DNA from: Scenedesmus sp. ARA3
Lineage: Eukaryota; Chlorophyta; Chlorophyceae; Sphaeropleales; Scenedesmaceae
Assembly: GCA_004335835.1 (NCBI GenBank)
Contig: RWJK01001842.1
Span: 1-64,000 of the forward strand
Direction: 5' to 3'
DNA: 64,000 nucleotides
In this document: positions 16,790 to 28,062 of the stretch, one piece after another
Position numbering within the stretch: the first letter of the stretch is position 1
Layout: each line of letters opens with the position of its first letter
Made by a program: the position numbers and the translations under genes
Notes under the pieces: model-generated
Database searches by the model: none
What the model was told of the DNA's origin: nothing
The model's input: the letters and a program-made list of their open reading frames with translations, nothing else

Positions 16790-17207
16790 ATGACAAGCCA
16801 ACAAAACATTGAGGCACATCGCTACGATAAGTGATCGTTGACTACGTTAACCTTTTTCGAGTGTATACATCACCTTTCCCACAGGTACCACTACAAGCAC
16901 ATCGCCACGCACTACGACAAGGACTCGGCAGGTTGTCACTGTACACACGCAATACGCATTCAAGAGGGTTCAAACAATCCATCGTCTTATACTAAGTCTT
17001 CCGTTCACCCTCAGGTTCTCTCAAGCTCAGCCAGTACGTTGGTTCTGTACTCCACGCCCCGATCAGCCGCAAAAAAATCAGCAATACAAGGTTTGTACGC
17101 GAGCAAAATTCCTTTACTACGCGATTGGTGCGCCTAGGTTTAGCAGCCGGCCCGGGCGTGGTCTGCCACTGCGACAGGCACGGACCGCTACAATGCAGCT
17201 GAGCTGA
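16790..17207 (+). CDS. Small hypothetical protein, four tentative exons
   Basis: Exons 16790-16830, 16885-16931, 17015-17090 and 17138-17207 close in phase and give about 77 aa starting MTSQQNIEAHRYDK and continuing YHYKHIATHYDKD. The introns are unusually short (47-83 bp) for this window, but each has GT and AG ends. Exons 1-3 read naturally. Exon 4 is doubtful, because another frame there gives a more protein-like helix (DRYNAAELIHAIAQLQQ) that this phase cannot reach. I do not recognise the family. It could also be the remnant of a larger gene. Confidence 0.4.
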
Positions 17208-17441
17208 TCCATGCAATTGCACAATTGCAGCAGTAGAGTAAGGTTGCTGTCTGGCAGCTTTGTTTTGATCCAGCTGCCCACAGCGGAAGTGTCCACGGAC
17301 AACAAGGCCCTCCACTGGCAGGCATGCCTGCAGGCTGCCGCTGTCACAGCTTGGATTGCAGCAGCTCGAGAGAAACAGCAAACTCAGCATCTCAATTCTA
17401 TTCTACGATGACAACCTTGCCTTGCAGGCTCCGACTGGCAC

Positions 17442-19836
17442 ATGAAGCAAGTGCTGTTGCTGCTGGCAGCGTCACTGCTGCTGGTGAGTGGTGGCGTGGG
17501 GTGGCTGCACCTCTCGGACTGTTGCAGCCATCTGCCTGAGCAACAGCAGCAGATGCTCACGTAAATTGCACACCAAGTTTATCCAGCGTCAGCTGTGAGA
17601 GGGGCAGGAACTTCACATGAGAACTATTTTCGCTGGCGTACTGCAAGCGCTGCGCCGTGCTTGGCAATGCAGCTCTGGGACAACTTTTGGCAGCTGCTGC
17701 GAATGTCTGCAGCAGCGCGGCACAGCTTCAGTTCTGCATGCTGCTGCCTCCCCTCATAGACATGCAGTACACGTGATGGCAGCCTTACCTTTTCTGCAAC
17801 CTCACTAAAGCAGTGACTGCCTGCCTGTCCAACTGCTGCTGCTGCTGCTGCTGCCGCCGCCGCACGCCACCCACACACCTGCAGGCATGTGTGAGTGACA
17901 GCGCAGCTGCCGCCAACCCCCTCAGGGGCCTGCTGCAGAAGAAGAGCAGGGAAGAGCGCCAGGCTCGCAGGCAGCAGCAGGACACGATCATGATTGCAAA
18001 CAACCCGACATCTGCAAATCTGAAGATCGTTGCTTCATACAACATGAGAGGCAATATCATTGAGCATGCCTCGTCAGTTGCCAACATCAACTACTGCCTT
18101 GCTACGCAGGGTGAGCGCAGCAGCCATGTCAGGATGCTCTGTAGTAACTGTATTGCGTGTGTCAAACCAGCAATGTGTGAAAACAGACAGCTGCAGCTCA
18201 CAATGCCCATTGCTGCTGCTGCTTAAACAGACTGCTGGGACAAAGTAAAGTCCCGGAGCAAGAGTTAACAGATAACAGCATGCTGTATGCACACTGAAAA
18301 GCAGTTGAGCTTGCAGGTGCCGGCCGGCGCTGTCAGTCAGCAGATGCCAGCCAGAGCAGCGTGCAGTGCGTATGCTCTTCAACCTTAAAACAGTGTTGTG
18401 CTGCGCTGCGCTGATCAGCTTGCTGATGCGCGCAAAGCGGGAGTGGAAAGGCAGCAGCAGCTTGCAGCTTGCACCTCAGCACACCTGCATGCTGGTACCC
18501 TTAGCACGGCTTCAGGCCGCAAGCTGTGACGCTCCCGAGCATTGTCTTGCTGCATGTCTTGCTGCTGTTTATTCAACCTTCCCCTGCAGGTGCCAGCCAG
18601 TGTGACCCTAACATGTGGTGCCAGGGCGGCTTCAACAGCCTCGGCGCTGTCACTGGCTCCCTGGAGTGCAGCCCCTACCCGCAGTACAACTACCCGCCCT
18701 GCGGCATGAAGCTGCGCGGCCAGCGCAAAAACGCAAACGTCTACAACGTGGATGCGATTCGTGCGGGCGGATTCTCCGTGAACATCGATCTGGTGACGAG
18801 CGACATGCGCAGCTGCGTGGCGCGCAGGCGTGTTGCCCGCAAGCTGGCTCAGATGGACACCAAGCCCAATGACACCACCATCACCACCACCACCACAATC
18901 GAGCCTGTCATGGTGAAACCGCTGTTGCTGACTCAGCCGCAGGACACCATCATCCATAATGAGCCTGTCCCAGTTCAGCCGCTGCTGGCGACTGGGCAAG
19001 ACTCCCCGGGGAAGCCCGTCGAGCCCATTGCAATGGAAGGATCCACAGGGCCCATCAAGCCCGTTGCAATGGAAGGACCCACAGGGCCGGTTATCCCCGG
19101 CGACACAGGCATCCCCAACCCCAGAGAGCCAGTCACAGTCATCAACACGGGCTTTGTCAAGCCGGATTTGCCTCCAGGTGACACCAACACAGGCTTTGTC
19201 AAGCCGGATCCGCCACCCGTTGAGGGTGAGATCACGACAACGGATGTGACTGTCATCAACACAGGCTTTGTCAAGCCGGAGCTGCCTCCGGGTGACGTCA
19301 AGTCACCAGATGTGGGCGGAGAGCCGATCGACATGACCGGCGCACCCAACCCTGTCGATCCAATCGATCCCAATGGCAACAACGGCTGGGTCAAGCCCCC
19401 ACCCATTTACACAATGACTGGCGGGCCGATCGCCATGCCCACTCCGCCGATCCTGGGTGGTGTGCTGCCGCCACCTGTGGACATGCTGGAGGACGAGGAT
19501 CCAGACTTTGAGGATCCTCCGATGGTTTTGGACACGCCGCCGCTCCTAACCGACAGGCCGTCTGACCCTCAGCCCAACTGGCGCGGAGACAGCACCGGCT
19601 CTGGCTCAGGAAAGAATGCTGTGGTGTACGGCGGCAGCTGCACTGTGCGCCTGAGCATGTATACACCAGGCACGCCCTCACTCTTCTGCTTGTGCTTCAA
19701 GGGCACTGCGTATGCCAAGATCAACTCCAAGGCGCAGAAGGTGTTCACTGTTGGAGGCCCGACTGCATTCAACCGCTGGAAGTGCAAGGATGTGATGCCT
19801 GATCCGGACTGCATGCCGTACTCTTGCGTGCTGTAG
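17442..19836 (+). CDS. Secreted Pro/Thr/Val-rich protein with repeated INTGFVKP motif
   Basis: Three exons are proposed: 17442-17483 (signal-peptide core MKQVLLLLAASLLL), 17885-18109, and 18601-19836 (about 500 aa). Residues 15-89 include a basic stretch (KKSREERQARRQQQ). The next part is Cys-containing (CDPNMWCQGGFNS, YPPCGMKLRG). A long low-complexity middle carries INTGFVKPDLPPGD-type repeats (19141-19290) and Pro-rich acidic sequence (EDEDPDFEDPP). The C-terminus is a compact Cys-rich module (GGSCTVRLSMYTPG, DPDCMPYSCVL). This organisation, globular ends with an extended proline-rich middle, fits an extracellular-matrix or cell-wall protein. I cannot assign a named family. The third exon's acceptor is ambiguous: a stronger-looking CAG at 18589 breaks phase, so either 18600 is used or an exon is missing. 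Confidence 0.7.
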
Positions 19837-20467
19837 CTGCGCCACAAAGCCGGGTGTATGCGGCGCTGGGCGAATTGAATGCAGCCAGGCGTGTGTGAGT
19901 GTGAAAGGCGTGAATGCATGCTGGCTTGAAGGTGTGCAGCTGTGCTTTTACTGTGCTAAGAATCGTCTTATTTCCATGTGCGGATTGCTTGCGGGTGGTC
20001 ACCTGATGGTGCGTGGGCAGGGGTACCAGCTCTCATTTTGTGCAGCAATGTTTTTGTACATCTTGGCGGCATGCGTGAGCTGGTCTTGTGGGGGTGGCTA
20101 TGTTTTGCGCACACATCAGCGTGAGGATTTGGCCGAACGGTTGCAGTTTTATGAGGCGTTGCTGTTGCTTGTGAGCAGGCACAATCATCGGGATGAAGGA
20201 CATGAGCTACATGTGCATCAGTGATCAGTGTTGCTGTTGCTTGTGAGCAGTGCATACCCTGGAACACATGCTGCAGGGAGGGTGTGCAGGGCGCATTTTG
20301 TGGCACAGGACAGCCGGGGCAATAACATGCACGTGCCGGCTCATAACTGCCGGCGCAGCACTGTGAAAGTACATCGTTCGAGGGTCGCTGTTGCTTGGCT
20401 TTTCAGCTTTGTTGTGTATATGCTGCCAGCTGAGGTGTGCGGGTACCCGGCCCTGCCATCCTCTGTT

Positions 20468-20506
20468 TTGAGAGAGGATACTTACATGTGGGTCCTGGCA
20501 CCATCT
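20468..20506 (-). repeat. Dispersed repeat copy 2
   Basis: This is the reverse complement of the block at 3588-3626; it reads GAGAGAGGATACTTACATGT then GGGTCCTGGCACCATC on the plus strand. Confidence 0.75.
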
Positions 20507-21500
20507 TGGATGGTTTTGCTCGTCGGGCAGTGAACTGCTGCAGTTGGTGTAGCAGATAGGGCCATGGGCACAGCAGCCAAAAACTGCAGGGCATGGCCAC
20601 AACCAGGCATTGTGCATGCCCAGCAGTTCCCTGACATCAGCATGGTAATCTGAACATGACTGCAGAAATGCATGGCGGTAGTTGGCAGCTGTGGTCACCT
20701 TGCTCTCTGGTTAGTTGCTTTGCTTATCCCATGGTTTACACACAGGCTTGCTTGTTGTGCGGAACATGTCACATTAACATGCAGAGAGCTTGTTCTGGGC
20801 ATGTGAGCATCCCGGCTTCGTCCCAAAGAGACATCCCTGCCTGAAGTTGTGATACGAACTCTGCAATATGCACAGGCGCTGGTTGGTGCTTACCTTCCAC
20901 ATTTGGCTCTGCTGTATGTCCGCTTGTTCTGCATCCAGCTGATATTGCCTGTTTTGGTATAGTTTCAAAGTGCGCTGCTCAGCAGTGCGGAAGGTTTGTG
21001 GATTTGTCCTATAGTCAGTGGCCGTGTCACAGGCTGCTGGCTGTGTGTGTGCTGTTCACAATAAGAGGTGCCAAAACCGCTTCCTGCAGGCATGGCATGC
21101 ATGTGCTGCTGCTGTGCAGCGCTGTGCATTGTGTGTATGCCTGTAGCTGCAGCAGCTGCTGCTGCTACTCTCCCAAAGACAGTAGACAGTATTGCACCAC
21201 GACCGCAGCAGCGGGCAGCAACTGGGCGTGATAATTGCCTGGTGCTTTTGGGTTGCCCTGCACGCCATGTTTGCCTCGTACATGCATGTGTCAAGCATAC
21301 TGCGTAGTAGGCACACTCTAGGCATTTCAACCGTGCAAAGGGCAGTTGCTACCTGTTTAGGTGGCGTCTGCTGCTGTCTTGCAACAAATGCAGTGACGCC
21401 AACTGTTTGGGGCCAGGCGCACACATGGGCCCAGGCGGGTGTGGAATAAGTGTCTAGGATGGCAAGTGTGTTTGGCATCGAAGGCCATTCCATCATGGTG

Positions 21501-21526
21501 ATGTAATGTAATGTAATGTAATGTAA
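21501..21526 (+). repeat. (ATGTA)n / TGTAA tandem array
   Basis: Five copies of a pentamer that contains the TGTAA poly(A)-signal motif on the plus strand. A reverse-complement array of the same pentamer lies at 28860-28885. Confidence 0.95.
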
Positions 21527-22685
21527 TGCATCAGCACACTTACATAGCAACATAGCATCAGTGTGCAACACTTCATGAGTTACTGCAGAAAATGTGCATG
21601 ACCGGTTATGTTTTCCTATCAACGCTGATTATCAACTCCCTGTGGCGTCCGGCATGTTGTGCAACCATTCAGAAGTTGATGGCATACCGTCCTGCATTGC
21701 GCTGTGCAGGGGCCAGCAAAGCCATCCACTACTTTGGTCTCAGTGCTGCTTGCGTGTGCCTTGCGAAACCTCAAGGTCTGATTTTCTCCTTGCACGCATC
21801 TGCGCTGCCAACGCGTTCCTGCCAGACAGCACATGTCAGCACGTTGGTTACAACAAGAGGTGCCATGCATAGAGTGACTTGTAACTTCCAAAATGTGAGG
21901 GTTGTGCTGCTGTCATAAAACATGCTGCATGATGCAGAGCAACCGAGCACAAGTTTACAGCAGCCGTATTGTGGTGGACGGCCAGATGTGCTTGTGTATG
22001 TGCTTGGTTGTGCTGCTAGACAGTGGAGAAGCTGGGTTGCTGGAACTTTGGCTGTTGAAAAGGGATGTACAGGGATGGTCACAGTGCTTTTGCAATGTCA
22101 CAGCTGCTGGTAACAAACAATCAGGGTCACATGGATGTGTGAGCAAGCCATGGCTGCAGCATGTTAGCGTGAGCTGCAGCTTGATGCAATTTGTTAGAAT
22201 ATCTTGGTGTGTGTGGCTTTGATGTTTTGGCAATTGCACAACGTTGGAGGAAGTGCACTGCACCATCATGGCATGACAGCACATGATCCGATGGCGCTTC
22301 CTGGCTTGAGAACAGATTGCTGTTGCTGCGGACGCAAATTGTTTTAATATTTTAATATTTTTTAATGTTGAGTGACACTCTGATCATCGTAGCCGTCGCT
22401 GGTCCAACGATGCCCGTACACGTCAGTTGCTTCGTTTCCGTCGCGGTCAGGTGTCAAGTTATTTGTGCTGCCGGAACGTGTGTTACACCATATACGGCTG
22501 TATTGCTTCTGGGATTTGATAGTTTGTCTGAGCACATCTCTTCAAGTGTTGCAGTTCAACACAGCTAGCTGCAGTAACCCGGGCGTACGCGTGTTGACGC
22601 TGTGAGACCACCGACTACGCGCGACCTGCATCGTTGAGCTGTTGTGGCTGCTTACTAAAACACATACAACACAACCAGACTTTCA

Positions 22686-25600
22686 ATGGGAGCCATTATA
22701 GTTGACGTCAAGCAGCAGCCGAACCCCAGGGGCCGTCTGTACTTCGTTGACTGGCTCAGGGTGGTGCTGACCATCAACGTGGTGGTCATGCACTCCATGC
22801 TCACCTACACCAGCGATGGTGAGAGAGATATGAAGAAGCTTGACGGGAAAACTGTTGAACGGCAGCCAGAAGTTGCTTTGAGGTGCTGTGCAGGTTGCTG
22901 CGGCCGGCGGTACTTGGTGGTACCGCAGACCAGGCCTGTCAAGGCAAATGTGCACATGAGCGCCACTGCTAGCTAGCAGGCAGACGTTGATCTACAGACA
23001 TTCCATGCCTATACATCATGTTACCTTCAGCTGCAAGTGCCATGCAGTCACGTACTGCTTTTGTTTCAACAGCGGTGCTGCTGCTTTTTGCTTGCTGCCT
23101 GTGCAACGGCGTACCACCGACTCCTGCAACATCACAACCCTGGGGGCTACAGATGGTGCTGGCATGTGGTCAGGTGAGGCACTGCTGACTCAGCAGATGT
23201 TTGACAGCCGCAGCTCGTGTTCCTGCCGCAGAGTTTGGGTACTGCGCATGGTGGCATTCATGGCTGCATCAGCAGAACTGCATTGCATGACATGAAGCGG
23301 CCGTAGCACACCAGCCAAGGTGGTTGCTGTAGCACACCAACCAGGGTGGTTGAGATAGCACACCAGCCAAGGTGGTTGCTATAGCACACCAACCAGGGTG
23401 GTTGAGAAAGCACACCAGCCAGGGTGGTCGCTTTGGTGCAGTTGCGTACTGCTGTGTGCGGGGCCCACTTGGCAGCATCCCACCGCGACGTACCATAGCA
23501 TGCATCACAGATGCGGCAGCAGCTCCGGCAAGGCACAACACACAGCGCTGCATTCAGCAGTGAAAAACATGCATGTATGCGGCATGGGGAATTGTGTGTC
23601 GTGCACACTACGGGCAGGCTGCTGGCAGCACCAGCTGACGTGTCTTGCCTGTGATCTTCTGCGTGTTTCCTGTACAGGTCAGATGGAGGCAGCTGGCGCC
23701 GAGCCGGTGCTCAACGCAATGTTCTGGTTCTTCACGCTCGGGGGCTGGGTGAGTACACTGTGCTGCCAGCAGCAGCATGCATTGAAATCGATTCAAGGGC
23801 CTGGATCCATTTTCATTTTCCAGCTTCACCATGCAATGCTCAGCAAATTGCCTTGCCACCTGTACACACACCACTGACCAGCTGCTGCCTGCTGCTGCCC
23901 GTGACTGCTGCTGCGCCTCTGCTGCCTGCAGGCGTTCCGCATGATGCTGTTCTTTGTGCTGGCTGGCTACTTCACACGGGGCTCATACCACAGCAAGGGG
24001 CCTGCAAGGTGCGCAGCAGGCATCAGCAGTGGCTTTCAAACACTGGAAAGAATGTTTGGCAGGCATGCAGCATGTTGAGTTCATGAGTGTCACCTGCACA
24101 CAGCTCATGTGTCGGACCCTTGCCCTGACTGCTTTAACATACCATGTTGGTGCAGTGGTATTGTTGACATCCTAGCAGTGATGGCGCATGGCCATATGCC
24201 GTGCAGCTTCCGTTAAAGCCCACACTGCGGCTGTTGCTGCTTGCCATGCGCGTACATGCCAGCCGTCGATTTATGATGAATTGGTACTTATAACTATGCA
24301 CTGCTGCTGCAACTGCGTTTGCCTTGCATGTCGCCGCAGGTTCCTGTGGGACCGCACGCTGCGGCTGCTGCTGCCTGCTGTGCTGTACGCCTGCCTGGTG
24401 CAGCCCTTCCTGCACTGGATCAGCAACAGCAGCGATGCCGCTCGTGCAACTGCATATGTGGCCGAGGTTGAGGAATTTGGCGAATTTTATACTGATTCAG
24501 AGGGCAACATGGATGTGCCTCCACCACATACCCGCACCCTAGGTGGGCTTGGCAGCGCATGCCGTGTCAAAGGAAGGAAAGAGTGGATGTTCAAGCTGGG
24601 TTGCATTCATCAGATTTCATGCAGCCATAAGCCGCCAACCCCGACCTCGGCTTCCAGCACATGCCATTATTTATGTAACATTCCGCTGCACTGCATTGGA
24701 TGGACGCTGCCTCATTGTCGGACAGCAAGAAACAGCCAGCCAGGAAGCGTTCATTACATTCTGTCACCTTGGCTGTTGCTGTTGCAGGGGAGTGGTACAA
24801 GGCTTACTTCACTGAGCCTGGCCTCTTCGGCTTTGATGGGTGAGCAGCTTGCACCAGCTTGTTCTGCGTTGTCTGTGTTAGAAGTAATAGACCTGAAATG
24901 GGTGAGCAGCTGGCGCCAGCTTGCTCTGTCCGCCAAGTGTTTGAGACTGTGCTGCACTTTGCTTTTCGATCATCTGGAATGCTTTGCAGCTATATGATGG
25001 CCCAGGGCTCCATAATTGCTCAGCACATCCTGCGTGAGCACGGCAGCTGACCAGCTGCTGCTGTACATCACTGGTAGTCTTACAGCTACTTACTCTTTGC
25101 ACCTGCCCTGCTGGTGCTTCATCTGCAGGCCCAACTGGTTCGTCTACAACCTGTGAGTGCACGCTGACAAGCGCTAGAGCACCTACTCCAGTGTCAAGCA
25201 GTTTGTATGTTTGCTCGCAGCATGCGTGGATCAGGCATGATGAAGATGCATCCTACGAGACATGTGTGCACGCCATCAGCTCATGTTGCAGGTGCTGCAT
25301 ATAGGCATCTTTCAGAGCAAGGTGGCTTCAACTTGGGGGCAGTGCAGTGCACGCTGACGTGACCTGCTGTTGGCAGCCAGCAATTACCTGTTCTGCTGCA
25401 GCTGCACAACACAACAAACCCCATGCAGATCACTGATACCTGATGTATGCATGCTGTTGCCTTGCTGAGCGCAGGTGGTGGTTCACAGTTGGTGAGTGCA
25501 GTTGGCTTGGCTGCTGTCATCCAGTGTCAGCTGCCAACCTGTAGAAGCCGCATCCTAGGCGGCCTGCTACAGTTGACTTCATGCAACTGCATGCAGCAAC

Positions 25601-26541
25601 TGCATTGCTACCTGCACCATGAGCCAAAAACAGCAAACTGCAGGGCATGCTCATCATGTCTTCCTGACATACTGTAGTATCACCACCACTATGCTGTGCT
25701 AATTTCCCCGACTGTCATATCTGCCTGCCCGATCCACAGGGTATGTGCTGCTGATGCTGGTGCTGGACTCTGCACTCTACCGGAAGATCCACCAATGCTT
25801 GACAGCAGGCTGCAAGCGAGCCCTCTCCAGCCTCACACCCTCCAAGCGCCTGCAGCACCAGCAGCAGCTGCCGACGGCAACTGCCACTGCAGCTTCTGCG
25901 GTGCTACAGATTGGCTCTGCAACACCAGCAGGGTCAGTCACTGCAGGAACTAGCCAGAGCAGCACTCCTCCTGCATCAGTCATTATAGAGCCTTGTACCA
26001 CAGATGCTGCAGCAACAGCCACCAGCTTTGACAACACAGCCAGTTCTGCTCCACCAAAGGGTGCTGATGCAGCAGCGACTGCGGCTTGTGACAAAGCTGC
26101 TGCTGCTGCTGCTGCTCCTGTGGACACCACTAAGCTCACAGAGCCCTTCCCGATGCGCCGTGTGATCTGGGGCGGCGCTTGCCTGATCGTGTCTCTCTGG
26201 GTGGCACAGGTGCGGCCTGGTTCACACTGAGAGAGGATAGTTACATGTGGGTCCTGGCACCGGATGGTATCAGCCACAACAGGTTGAACACATGGTCTCA
26301 CACTGCTTGTGAAAAGCTGGATCAGCGACTACAGGCAGAGTAGTTACTTGCACATATAAGATGAACCTACATGGTGTTGCAGAGGCATTGCAGAGGTTGA
26401 ATGTAGGTGGGCCTGTAGCTAGGTTGGCTGGTGTTGCTGGGAGAAGCTCGTGTCTTGTTAGCAGGCAGCATCAGCTGTATGTCCAGCCTATCTTCACACT
26501 GTTTTCCAAGCGTTCATGCTTGCCATTTCTGCTGCTGCTCC

Positions 26542-26577
<36 letters not shown>

Positions 26578-27953
26578 AGTTTCTGGTGCGGCTGATCATG
26601 TACTATGAAGCAGCTCGCAGTGGAGACAAGCAGGCCGACTTCTACTCGACCATATCCTTCTACCTCATCAGGTGGGGCTGCCCATCTGCCAAATAAAATA
26701 ATAATCAAAAACATTGGCGTGCAAGAGTGTGCATCATGTTTTTAGGTGTTCACTCTCTAGTTCCCCACCTTCACCATGCCACAACCAGTTGCTCCTCATG
26801 CCATCTAGATGGTGCGAGGACCCACATGTAATTACCCTCTTATTACGGTGGGTGTGTAGCATAGCACCGCAGCTTGCACTTAAGATAGTTTGAGGCTGGA
26901 GTGTGACCACAACTAGTGGAAGATCTTGAGCCTTCTTCTGCTGATCAGCACTGTCGCTGCCACTGCCACTGCTCTGCTATGTTTCTTCTTGTCGGGAACC
27001 CAACTATCTGAACATAACACCAACACCCCACAGCCTGGAGCCAGCCTTCCTCTTGCGTTCACAGCGCTGCTGCTGCTGCCTCGCCTGCTCTGCTGCTGCC
27101 CGTCTGCCTCCCACCATATGCACATAACCCCTCCCTCCGCCCCACAGCCTGGAGCCAGCCTTCCTGCCGCAGTACATAGCAGCCTTCACCCTCGGCATCC
27201 TAGCCCAGAAGCACAACGGCCTGCGGCGGCTGCCAGCCGAGCTCGGCCTCTGGTGCGTCTGCGCCTCATCCCTCTTCTACGTGCTGTCCTGGGCAGTCCT
27301 CTGGACCTTTGAGGACCTGCGCAAGGCCGAATACTGGGGAGATCTTCCGCCGAATGCCCCACAGCTGCTGTATGTGCTGGCATATGGCTTTGTGGAGATG
27401 GCTTTTGGCACCGTGTGGGGTGCTGGCTGGCTGGTGATGTTCCGGGAGCTCTTCAATGTGAAGCCAAAGAAGTTTGGGGCCACGCTGGTTGGGGCGGCGT
27501 ATGGGGTGTACCTGATTCACCCCATCTTTATCCCGCTGTATGGGAGGTGAGAGGCGGCTGGTGGTGTGTTCGGTGGTGCAGCTAGCAGAGCTGATTCTTG
27601 GCAGATAAGCTATCTTTAACGGTTGGTCTTTCTGCATGACATGCGTGCACCATGCAACAGCTGTCATTGCTATGGGCTTGCTACAGCAGAAGGTTTTACA
27701 GATAGCCTTTGAGTGCACAGCATGCAAATCAATGATGCTGGCATATGTAGCTGATCGCCACGAACGTGCCACTACAGTATTCCCTATATGAATAATAGAA
27801 TGCTATCCTGCCTTCAACTGCAGGATGCTGGAGCACGCAGAGTTCCCCACCTTCATTGTGAACGCCATTTTCATCGCCTACCTCACAGTGCCCTCTGCCT
27901 GGCTGGTGGCAGCACTGATGAAGCGCATCCCGGGTGCGAGCCGCATACTGTGA
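22686..27953 (+). CDS. Acyltransferase 3 family membrane protein
   Basis: Eleven exons close in phase (555 aa): 22686-22818, 23678-23748, 23932-24008, 24340-24542, 24788-24839, 25129-25152, 25475-25491, 25740-26209, 26580-26671, 27148-27546, 27824-27953. The N-terminal RLYFVDWLRVVLTINVVVMH matches the acyltransferase-3 signature (Arg/Asp-Trp-Leu-Arg then His at the first membrane helix). FRMMLFFVLAGYFTRGS and FLWDRTLRLLLPAVLY continue it, and several hydrophobic segments follow up to PSAWLVAALMKRIPG. Members transfer acyl groups to sugars or other acceptors across a membrane; the substrate here is unknown. A poly-Ala/Ser/Thr loop (about residues 225-330) interrupts the membrane part. Exons of 24 and 17 nt are microexons, supported by phase and by the smooth protein PNWFVYNLWWFTVGYVLL. 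Confidence 0.85.
23304..23433. repeat. Five-copy 26-bp minisatellite with alternating A/B units
   Basis: Units alternate between TAGCACACCAGCCAAGGTGG and TAGCACACCAACCAGGGTGG types in order A-B-A-B-A', so the last duplications copied a 52-bp dimer. It lies in the first intron of the acyltransferase gene. Confidence 0.95.
24836..24930 (+). repeat. Donor-side duplication in acyltransferase intron 5
   Basis: GATGGGTGAGCAGCTTGCACC at the real donor (exon end 24839) is repeated about 60 bp downstream as AATGGGTGAGCAGCTGGCGCC, giving a second intact donor. Confidence 0.8.
26226..26263 (-). repeat. Dispersed repeat copy 3
   Basis: It reads GAGAGAGGATAGTTACATGT then GGGTCCTGGCACC on the plus strand, in acyltransferase intron 8. 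An opposite-orientation diverged copy lies at 26806-26845. Confidence 0.75.
26535..26579 (+). promoter_or_regulatory. Sense (CTG)n tract abutting a 3' splice site
   Basis: An almost pure CTG run (with a few CTC/CTT) ends directly in the CAG acceptor of the exon starting at 26580, in the place a pyrimidine tract would occupy. Comparable tracts precede acceptors at 54628, 58089 and 63143 (+) and at 51583, 48012, 47058 and 42854 (-). Confidence 0.7.
26806..26845 (+). repeat. Dispersed repeat copy 4, diverged
   Basis: GATGGTGCGAGGACCCACAT then GTAATTACCCTC matches the same core as 3588-3626 with several changes. It is inverted relative to the copy 580 bp upstream. Confidence 0.65.
27024..27055 (+). 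pseudogene. Acceptor-side exon copy, acyltransferase intron 9
   Basis: ACCCCACAG followed by CCTGGAGCCAGCCTTCCT repeats the true acceptor and exon start at 27148, 114 bp upstream of it. It leaves the exon sequence after about 18 bp. Confidence 0.85.
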
Positions 27954-27978
27954 GGCCTGCAGGTGTTGAAAGCAGCAA

Positions 27979-28062
27979 TGTGCAGCGTACCTCACACTGC
28001 CCTCTGCCTGGCTGGTGGCGGCCCTGATGAAGCGCATCCCAGGCACCAGCCACATCCGATAA
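27979..28062 (+). pseudogene. Duplicate of the acyltransferase terminal exon end, or alternative last exon
   Basis: 27988-28062 copies 27879-27953, including the in-frame stop. It encodes YLTLPSAWLVAALMKRIPG then TSHIR-stop, against YLTVPSAWLVAALMKRIPG then ASRIL-stop. The offset is 109 bp. Most differences are synonymous or conservative, so it is recent or is used as an alternative C-terminus. No transcript evidence is available. Confidence 0.85.

Larger units (their letters stand above)
19837..22685. other. Intergenic, about 2.8 kb
   Basis: No multi-exon model could be built. The stretch holds one copy of the dispersed repeat (20468-20506), duplicated GTTGCTGTTGCTTGTGAGCAG blocks near 20158 and 20228, and an (ATGTA)n array at 21501-21526. 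Open frames here are short and lack splice or codon support. Confidence 0.5.

Noticed and set aside
23258..23608. Minus-strand frame with repeated WLVCYSNHLG-like peptides
   Set aside because: Translation of the 26-bp minisatellite in an intron; 26 is not a multiple of 3 and there is no splice support.
26226..26845. MITE bounded by the inverted dispersed repeats
   Set aside because: The interval contains a phase-consistent coding exon (26580-26671) and no target-site duplication is visible; the two copies may be independent.
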